Made by a program: the position numbers and the translations under genes. The notes below the pieces were generated by a model that saw nothing but the letters and a program-made list of their open reading frames with translations, made no database searches and was not told the origin of the DNA. This document shows, in pieces, positions 59,240-64,000 of a stretch of 64,000 bases of DNA. This DNA comes from Brachybacterium sp. EE-P12. Lineage in GTDB: Bacteria > Actinomycetota > Actinomycetes > Actinomycetales > Dermabacteraceae. How positions within the stretch are numbered: the first letter of the stretch is position 1; every line of letters begins with the position of its first letter. The stretch covers positions 372,001-436,000 of the forward strand of contig NZ_QXCP01000004.1 in assembly GCF_003711805.1 (NCBI RefSeq). Direction: 5' to 3'.

Positions 59240-59557
59240 TCAGCGATGGGTCGCGCCGACGTCCTCGAGCTGTGCCCGTCGGGCGTCCTGCGCTCGCCGG
59301 GCCTGCTCCCGACGGGCGTGGCGGCGGTCGAGCAGGCTGCGCGTGAACGAGGCGACCATGACGAGGGCCGCGCCGAGCGCGAGGCCGAGGGAGAACGCGG
59401 CGAGCCACGGGCTGTAGAGGATCCCCGCGCCCACGGCGAGCACGAGCGCGGCGAGGCCGAGGGGCCAGGGGCCGACCCCGCGGTGACCGAGGAGGTCGGC
59501 CAGCACGAGCGCGGCGACGATGCCGAGCGCGAGCACGAGCAGGTGCAGGAAGGTCAC
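59240..59557 (-). CDS. Small membrane protein, 105 aa
   Basis: Two or three hydrophobic helices (FLHLLVLALGIVAALVLADLL, PLGLAALVLAVGAGILY, AAFSLGLALGAALVMVASF) followed by a basic, Arg/Ala-rich tail of about 35 residues (RRHARREQARRAQDARRAQ). No family recognised. GTG 59557 is supported by TATGCT ending 6 nt upstream. It converges on moeA. Confidence 0.7.
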   Translation of the reverse strand: MTFLHLLVLALGIVAALVLADLLGHRGVGPWPLGLAALVLAVGAGILYSPWLAAFSLGLALGAALVMVASFTRSLLDRRHARREQARRAQDARRAQLEDVGATHR

Positions 59558-59563
59558 GATTCG

Positions 59564-59569
59564 AGCATA
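59564..59569 (-). promoter_or_regulatory. -10 box, leaderless promoter of the 105-aa protein gene
   Basis: TATGCT on the minus strand ends 6 nt before the GTG at 59557. Confidence 0.5.
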
Positions 59570-59770
59570 ACCTCGTCCCGGCCACGTACCCGCGGGTCAG
59601 TTTCGTCGGGCAGCGGCCATCACAGGCGTTATGGTGTGCCGTGCCTGCCGAGAGACCTGGGACACAACCGGGGTCGGGACCAGCGCGGCCTCCGGCTCAC
59701 GGCGAAGTGACCGGACGCAGCACCGGCCGGGTGGGGTCGGGCGGGTTCACCGCGAGCCCGCGCGGACGAG

Positions 59771-59830
59771 ATGATGAAGCACGGAAGGATCCCGACGGAT
59801 GAACAACAGCGTGTCGAGGGGGAAGCGTGA
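59771..59830 (+). CDS. Possible 19-codon leader ORF of the second peptide-type operon
   Basis: ATG ATG AAG ... GCG TGA encodes MMKHGRIPTDEQQRVEGEA. Its TGA overlaps the GTG start of the permease by 4 nt (GTGA). A weak purine-rich site (GGACGAG) is just upstream. Possible -10 TATGGT is at 59630-59635. It may couple translation to the permease, or be chance. Confidence 0.35.
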   Translation: MMKHGRIPTDEQQRVEGEA

Positions 59831-60819
59831 TTAGGTTCGTCTCCCTGCGAGTGCTGACGTACGTGATCCTGGCGTTCGTCGCCACGAGCTTCGCGTACCT
59901 GCTGTCCGCGTCGCTCATGCATCCCGAGGAGGTGCTGTACCCGCCGATCGCGACCGAGCCCGTGCCCGCGGCGACCGCGCAGATGTACCTCGACGTGCGC
60001 AACGTCAATCCCGACACTCCGCTGTTCGAGCGTTACGCGAACTGGCTCGGCGGTCTCGTCCGCGGGGATCTCGGCGTCACCACGGGCACCAACAAGTCGA
60101 TGGTGCCGGTGATGGACGAGCTGTTCACCCGCGTCCCCATCAGCCTCCGCCTGGTGGTGCTCGGCACCGTGATCGGGACCGTGCTGGGGATCGTGCTGGG
60201 CATGCTGGCCGCCGTGCGGCGCGACTCGATCGGCGACCGCCTCTCGACGCTGCTCGCCTTCTTCATCCTCTCCCTGCCCACCCCGGTGATCATCCTCATC
60301 GTGCAGCAGACGAACCAGGGGATCATGGACCTGAGCGGCTGGGGCCTGCCGGCCATCAACCCGATCAACCCGCTCCTGGAGCCGGGCTCCTGGGACTCGA
60401 TCACGTACCAGGCCAAGGCGCTGATCATGCCGACGATCGTGCTGGCCGTCACCGCCGCCGCCTCGTACTCGCGCTACATGAAGGTCACCACGCTGGACGT
60501 TCTGGGCAGCGACTACCTCCGCACCGCCCGGGCCAAGGGGCTCACCCGGGGGCGGGCGATGAACCGCCACGGCCTGCGCATGGCGCTGATCCCGATGGGG
60601 CAGTACTTCGCCTTCGCCGTCGGCGGAGCCTTCTCCGGCTCGCTGTTCGTGGAGCTGATGTTCAACTGGCAGGGCATCGGCCGCTTCGCGATCTCGGCGA
60701 TCCAGATGGCCGACGTCAACGGCACTGCCGGAGTGGTCCTGTACACGGCGATCCTGACCCTGCTCTCCGCCACCTTCGCAGACATCCTGCAGGGTGCGCT
60801 CGACCCGAGGATCCGGTGA
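59827..60819 (+). CDS. ABC permease, peptide/nickel type (DppB)
   Basis: Permease of 330 aa with six helices. The large extracytoplasmic loop between helices 1 and 2 (about 35-85) has the VxxxPxTPLFERYANWLGGLVRGDLG motif. Coupling loop SDYLRTARAKGLTRGRAMNRHGLRMA and end LDPRIR complete the signature. GTG 59827 has GAGGGGGAAG 3-4 nt upstream. It is the first large gene of an operon: permease, permease, double ATPase. Substrate is probably oligopeptides, but metals or sugars are possible. Confidence 0.92.
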   Translation: MIRFVSLRVLTYVILAFVATSFAYLLSASLMHPEEVLYPPIATEPVPAATAQMYLDVRNVNPDTPLFERYANWLGGLVRGDLGVTTGTNKSMVPVMDELFTRVPISLRLVVLGTVIGTVLGIVLGMLAAVRRDSIGDRLSTLLAFFILSLPTPVIILIVQQTNQGIMDLSGWGLPAINPINPLLEPGSWDSITYQAKALIMPTIVLAVTAAASYSRYMKVTTLDVLGSDYLRTARAKGLTRGRAMNRHGLRMALIPMGQYFAFAVGGAFSGSLFVELMFNWQGIGRFAISAIQMADVNGTAGVVLYTAILTLLSATFADILQGALDPRIR

Positions 60820-60823
60820 CTCG

Positions 60824-61840
60824 ATGACGAACCCCAACGACATCCGCGGCACCGAGGACGCCTCCGCGCTGCGCCGCCGCACCGATCCCGAGGCGAACCC
60901 CGTCATGGGCGCCGCGGTCGACGATCCGGAGCTGCGGGACACCGAGATCGACGAGAGCGCCGGCCCGGCGATCGAGTCCATGAGCCGTGGCGAGCTGCTG
61001 CGGCGACGCTTCTTCCGCAACCCGAGCGCCTGGATCGGGATGGTCATCTTCCTCGTGCTCGTGCTGATGGCCGTGATCGGGCCCATGGTCTACCAGTACG
61101 GGCCCTTCGAACGGGACCTGCGCAACGCCCTGACCGGCCCCAGCGCCTACCACTGGTTCGGCGTGAACGAGAACGGCCTGGACATCTTCGCGCGGACCAT
61201 GCAGGGCCTGCGCATCTCGCTGATCATCGGCATCGGCACCGCGCTGCTGACCACCTTCCTCGCCCTCGTGGTCGGGATCGTCGCCGGCTACATCAGCCAC
61301 AAGGGGAAGTGGGGGGCGCTGGGCGACGGCGCCCTGGTCAACCTCATCAATCTCTTCCTGGTGATCCCCTCGATCCTGCTGCTGATGCTCTTCAGCCCGG
61401 CGCTGCAGCAGGCGAGCTGGCTGTGGATGATCCCGCTGCTGGCCGGCTTCGCCTGGATGCTCACCGCCCGCGTGCTGCGCGCGATGACCCAGCAGCTGGT
61501 GCGCACCGAGTACGTCGAGGCGGCACGGTTCATGGGCGTCCACCCGATCGTGACCATGACGCGGCACATCATCCCGAACATCGCCAGCTGGATCATCATC
61601 GACACCACGCTCGGCGTGAGCGCCGCGATCCTGGGCGAGACGGGCCTGTCCTTCATCGGCTTCGGCATCCAGTACCCGCAGGTCTCCCTCGGCACCGTCC
61701 TGCAGGACTACAACATCTCCGCGCCCTACACCTGGATCCCGCCCGCAGCGGTGCTGGCCGCACTGGTGATCGCCATCAACCTGATGGGCGAAGCGCTGCG
61801 CGACGCCCTCGACCCGACCAGCGGCTCCAGCCGGATCTGA
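60824..61840 (+). CDS. ABC permease, peptide/nickel type (DppC)
   Basis: Permease of 338 aa. A soluble N-terminal tail of about 60 residues precedes helix 1 (NPSAWIGMVIFLVLVLMAVIG). Then NENGLDIFARTMQGLRISLIIG, and the coupling loop TEYVEAARFMGVHPIVTMTRHIIPN, which is the family's EAA motif. The end FIGFGIQYPQVSLGTVLQD and GEALRDALDPT is typical of DppC. It starts 4 nt after the partner permease stop and forms the heterodimer with it. Confidence 0.93.
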   Translation: MTNPNDIRGTEDASALRRRTDPEANPVMGAAVDDPELRDTEIDESAGPAIESMSRGELLRRRFFRNPSAWIGMVIFLVLVLMAVIGPMVYQYGPFERDLRNALTGPSAYHWFGVNENGLDIFARTMQGLRISLIIGIGTALLTTFLALVVGIVAGYISHKGKWGALGDGALVNLINLFLVIPSILLLMLFSPALQQASWLWMIPLLAGFAWMLTARVLRAMTQQLVRTEYVEAARFMGVHPIVTMTRHIIPNIASWIIIDTTLGVSAAILGETGLSFIGFGIQYPQVSLGTVLQDYNISAPYTWIPPAAVLAALVIAINLMGEALRDALDPTSGSSRI

Positions 61841-61849
61841 GGAAGCAGA

Positions 61850-63622
61850 ATGTCCGAACCGATCCTCTCAGTGCGGGACCTGAGCGTCTCCTTCCCCTCC
61901 GAGTACGGGACCGTCCACGCCGTCCAGGACCTCAGCTACGAGGTCCACAAGGGCGAGGCGCTCGCGATCGTCGGCGAGTCCGGCTCCGGGAAGTCCGTGA
62001 GCTCCCTGGCCGTGATGGGCCTGCTCCCGCGCACGGCGAGCATCAGCGGCGAGATCGAGATGCTGGGGCACAGGATGTTCGAGCTCGACGACAGGCAGCT
62101 CTCGCGCCTGCGCGGCAACACGATCTCCATGGTCTTCCAGGATCCGCTCTCCGCGCTCACCCCGGTGTACCGGGTGGGGGAGCAGATCGCGGAGGTGGTG
62201 CGCATCCACCACCCCGAGACCTCCAAGGCCCGTGCCCATCAGCGGGCGGTCGAGCTGCTCGACGCGGTCGGGATCCCCGAGCCCGGCCGACGGGCGAACC
62301 AGTACCCCCACGAGTTCTCCGGCGGCATGCGCCAGCGCGCCATGATCGCGATGGCCATCGCCAACGAGCCCGAGCTGATCATCGCCGACGAGCCCACCAC
62401 CGCGCTGGACGTGACCATCCAGGCGCAGGTGATGGATCTGCTGAAGTCCGCGCAGGAGCTCATCGGCGCGGCGACCGTGCTGATCACGCATGACATGGGA
62501 GTGGTCGCCGGATTCGCCGACCGGGTCCTGGTAATGAAGGACTCGCGGATGGTCGAGCTCGGCACGGTGGACGAGATCTTCTACACCCCGCGCGAGCAGT
62601 ACACGCGGGACCTGCTCGCCGCGGTGCCCCGGGTCGACGCCGGCGAGGCGGGGGAGTCCCGCAGCGTCGCCGGCTCCGCGATGCAGAAGCTCGCCGAGGT
62701 CGTCGACGACGACGGGGCCCGGCCCCCGCGCGAGGAGATGCCGACCGTGCTCGAGGTCGAGGAGCTGGTGCGGGTCTTCCCGATCACGAAGGGCGCCATC
62801 GTGCGCCGGAAGGTCGGCGAGCAGCGCGCCGTGGACGGCATCTCCTTCGACATCCGTCAGGGCGAGTGCCTGGCGCTGGTGGGCGAGTCCGGCAGCGGGA
62901 AGACCACCACGCTGATGGAGATCATGCAGCTGCGCACCCCGCAGCAGGGCGTCATCCGCATCGGCGGCAAGGAGACCGGCGCGCTGACCCGCAAGGAGCG
63001 CGCGGCGCTGCGCTCGGACGTCACCGTCGTCTTCCAGGACCCGATGGCCGCGCTCGACCCGAGGATGCCCATCGCGGACATCATCAAGGAGCCTATGCGC
63101 GTCCAGGGGTACAGCAAGGAGCGCATGGACGAGCGGGTGGACTGGCTGCTGAAGATGGTGGGGCTGCTGCCCGAGCACGCGGCCCGCTTCCCGACCGAGT
63201 TCTCGGGCGGGCAGCGCCAGCGCGTCGGCGTGGCCCGGGCGCTGGCCTGCGATCCGAAGCTGATCATCCTCGACGAGCCCACCTCCGCGCTCGACGTGAC
63301 GGTCCAGGCCGGGGTGCTCGCGATGCTCGCCGATCTGCGCGCGCGCCTCGGGGTGAGCTTCCTGTTCGTCTCCCACGACCTCTCCGTGGTCCGGCACATC
63401 TCGGATCGCATCGCGGTGATGCAGAAGGGGCGGATCGTCGAGCTGGGCGACACCGAGGAGGTGTTCACGAACCCGCAGCACCCCTACAGCCGGGAACTGC
63501 TCTCCGCGGTGCCGATCCCGGATCCGGAGGTCGCCCGCGCACGGCGCCGCGAGAGCATCGACCGCGAGGCCTTCGAGGGCACCACCGGCGGCTTCCTCCC
63601 GGATCCGGAGGACGCGGAGTGA
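61850..63622 (+). CDS. Fused double ABC ATPase, peptide/nickel type (DppD-DppF)
   Basis: A single 590-aa protein with two complete nucleotide-binding domains. Domain 1 (about 1-260): GESGSGKSVSS, FQDPLSALTP, FSGGMRQRAMIAMAI, ADEPTTALD, ITHD. A linker at about 265-300. Domain 2 (about 305-575): GESGSGKTTTL, FQDPMAALDPR, FSGGQRQRVGVARAL, LDEPTSALD, VSHD. Both carry the C-terminal oligopeptide-ATPase HPYSRELL or REQYTRDLLAAVP segment. This single gene gives both ATPases of the importer. Confidence 0.95.
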   Translation: MSEPILSVRDLSVSFPSEYGTVHAVQDLSYEVHKGEALAIVGESGSGKSVSSLAVMGLLPRTASISGEIEMLGHRMFELDDRQLSRLRGNTISMVFQDPLSALTPVYRVGEQIAEVVRIHHPETSKARAHQRAVELLDAVGIPEPGRRANQYPHEFSGGMRQRAMIAMAIANEPELIIADEPTTALDVTIQAQVMDLLKSAQELIGAATVLITHDMGVVAGFADRVLVMKDSRMVELGTVDEIFYTPREQYTRDLLAAVPRVDAGEAGESRSVAGSAMQKLAEVVDDDGARPPREEMPTVLEVEELVRVFPITKGAIVRRKVGEQRAVDGISFDIRQGECLALVGESGSGKTTTLMEIMQLRTPQQGVIRIGGKETGALTRKERAALRSDVTVVFQDPMAALDPRMPIADIIKEPMRVQGYSKERMDERVDWLLKMVGLLPEHAARFPTEFSGGQRQRVGVARALACDPKLIILDEPTSALDVTVQAGVLAMLADLRARLGVSFLFVSHDLSVVRHISDRIAVMQKGRIVELGDTEEVFTNPQHPYSRELLSAVPIPDPEVARARRRESIDREAFEGTTGGFLPDPEDAE

Positions 63623-63663
63623 CCCGCCTCTGACCCGCACCTGACCGGGTGCGATGCCCGTCT

Positions 63664-63695
63664 CGGCGGGCGGCGCACGCAGGCGCCGCCCGCCG
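63664..63695 (+). terminator. Hairpin after the double-ATPase gene
   Basis: A perfect 13-bp stem (63664-63676 with 63683-63695) with the loop ACGCAG, 41 bp after the stop. It separates the permease/ATPase genes from the binding-protein gene at 63903, which should then have its own promoter in the remaining 200 bp. Three GGTAAC/GGTGAC repeats (63740, 63768, 63779) are there. Confidence 0.7.
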
Positions 63696-63902
63696 TCGGC
63701 GTGCCCCGGGACGGGCCGTGGATCGCTGTGTTGCGAACGGGTAACAGGAGTGTTCCGTGCACACGTCGGTAACCGGCTGGTGACAGACTGATCACACCGC
63801 AGGACAGTGCGCGACCACGGTGGTCGCCGCCGATCACGCCTGCTGGTACAGACCATCGAGCGGACTCGACGATCTCGTTGTCCGCGAACGAAGGAGATTC
63901 AT

Positions 63903-64000
63903 ATGCGTGTGACGCGGCGTTCCATCCTGGGGGCGACGGCTCTGACCGTCTCGATGACCGCGCTGGCGGCGTGCAGCCAGGACCCGGGCACCGGCGGCGG
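63903..64000 (+). CDS. Start of a binding lipoprotein, truncated by window end
   Basis: Only 32 codons are visible: a Tat-type N-region (RVTRRSILG), a hydrophobic stretch and lipobox LAAC with C24, then SQDPGTGG. This is the usual head of an actinobacterial family 5 solute-binding protein. AAGGAG ends about 6 nt before the ATG. It is probably the binding protein of the peptide-type importer upstream; the mature domain lies outside the window, so the family is an inference. Confidence 0.75.
   Translation, partial: MRVTRRSILGATALTVSMTALAACSQDPGTGG

Noticed and set aside
63748..63766. GlxR/CRP-like site in GTGTTCCGTGCACAC
   Set aside because: Half-sites do not keep the TGTGA-N6-TCACA spacing and symmetry.
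1..64000. CRISPR arrays, prophage, transposase or restriction-modification genes
   Set aside because: I looked for spaced direct repeats and for typical protein motifs and found none; the only mobile-like gene is the broken DUF222-HNH gene.

Overview
The window is one contiguous piece of a very GC-rich chromosome (roughly 70% or more by eye). It carries a bacterial XPB-type helicase, many leaderless genes, Tat-type lipoproteins and overlapping ATGA/GTGA operons. All of this points to an actinobacterium, most likely Micrococcales. The gene content is what I would expect of Brachybacterium or a near relative, but that genus call is an inference. I saw no phage, insertion sequence, CRISPR array or rRNA operon. 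There is one tRNA gene and one broken HNH-endonuclease gene.

Layout. 1-3.2 kb (minus): end of a sensor kinase, its response regulator, a LapA-type membrane protein and a LacI regulator. 3.3-6.5 kb (plus): a large secreted GH20 hexosaminidase whose promoter overlaps a LacI-like palindrome. 6.5-13.8 kb: XPB helicase, a membrane protein, 6-phosphogluconate dehydrogenase (gnd), an 88-aa membrane protein and the helicase-associated protein that often partners XPB. The gnd 3' region holds a tandem duplication, a large nested palindrome and a strong terminator. 13.8-17.3 kb: an unusual tRNA-Leu(UAA), a YggS protein, a ROK regulator and an MFS exporter. 17.5-21 kb: a cystathionine-type PLP enzyme with an amino-acid (probably cystine) ABC importer. 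21-37.5 kb: housekeeping and surface genes (Bax-inhibitor-1 family, cardiolipin synthase, two paralogous anchored proteins, ThiD, GH3 lipoprotein, prolyl oligopeptidase, an alpha/beta hydrolase without its nucleophile serine, DUF2079 protein, a subtilase with a PA insert).

37.6-48.2 kb is the most coherent system: an eight-gene minus-strand sialic-acid scavenging operon. It encodes a peptide-type ABC importer (binding protein, permease, permease-ATPase fusion, ATPase), then NanA-like lyase, NanK-like ROK kinase, NanE epimerase and a secreted sialidase. A divergent GntR/FCD regulator gene and a perfect inverted repeat lie at its head. Together these genes would release sialic acid outside the cell, import it, cleave it to ManNAc, phosphorylate it and epimerise it to GlcNAc-6-P. 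With the GH20, GH3 and S8 enzymes nearby, this suggests life on host or food glycoproteins.

48.3-59.6 kb: an ArsD-like protein lacking the cysteine pair, MsrA, the frameshifted DUF222-HNH gene, a six-gene overlapping operon (THUMP-like methyltransferase, DUF4129, small membrane protein, MoxR ATPase, DUF58, membrane protein), a quinone-reductase-like MDR enzyme, MoeA and a small membrane protein. 59.8-64 kb: a second peptide/nickel-type ABC operon (two permeases and a double-ATPase fusion) followed, after a hairpin, by the start of its probable binding lipoprotein, cut by the window end.

A recurring feature is start codons sitting 6-7 nt after a TANNNT hexamer with no Shine-Dalgarno, read here as leaderless transcripts (nine genes).
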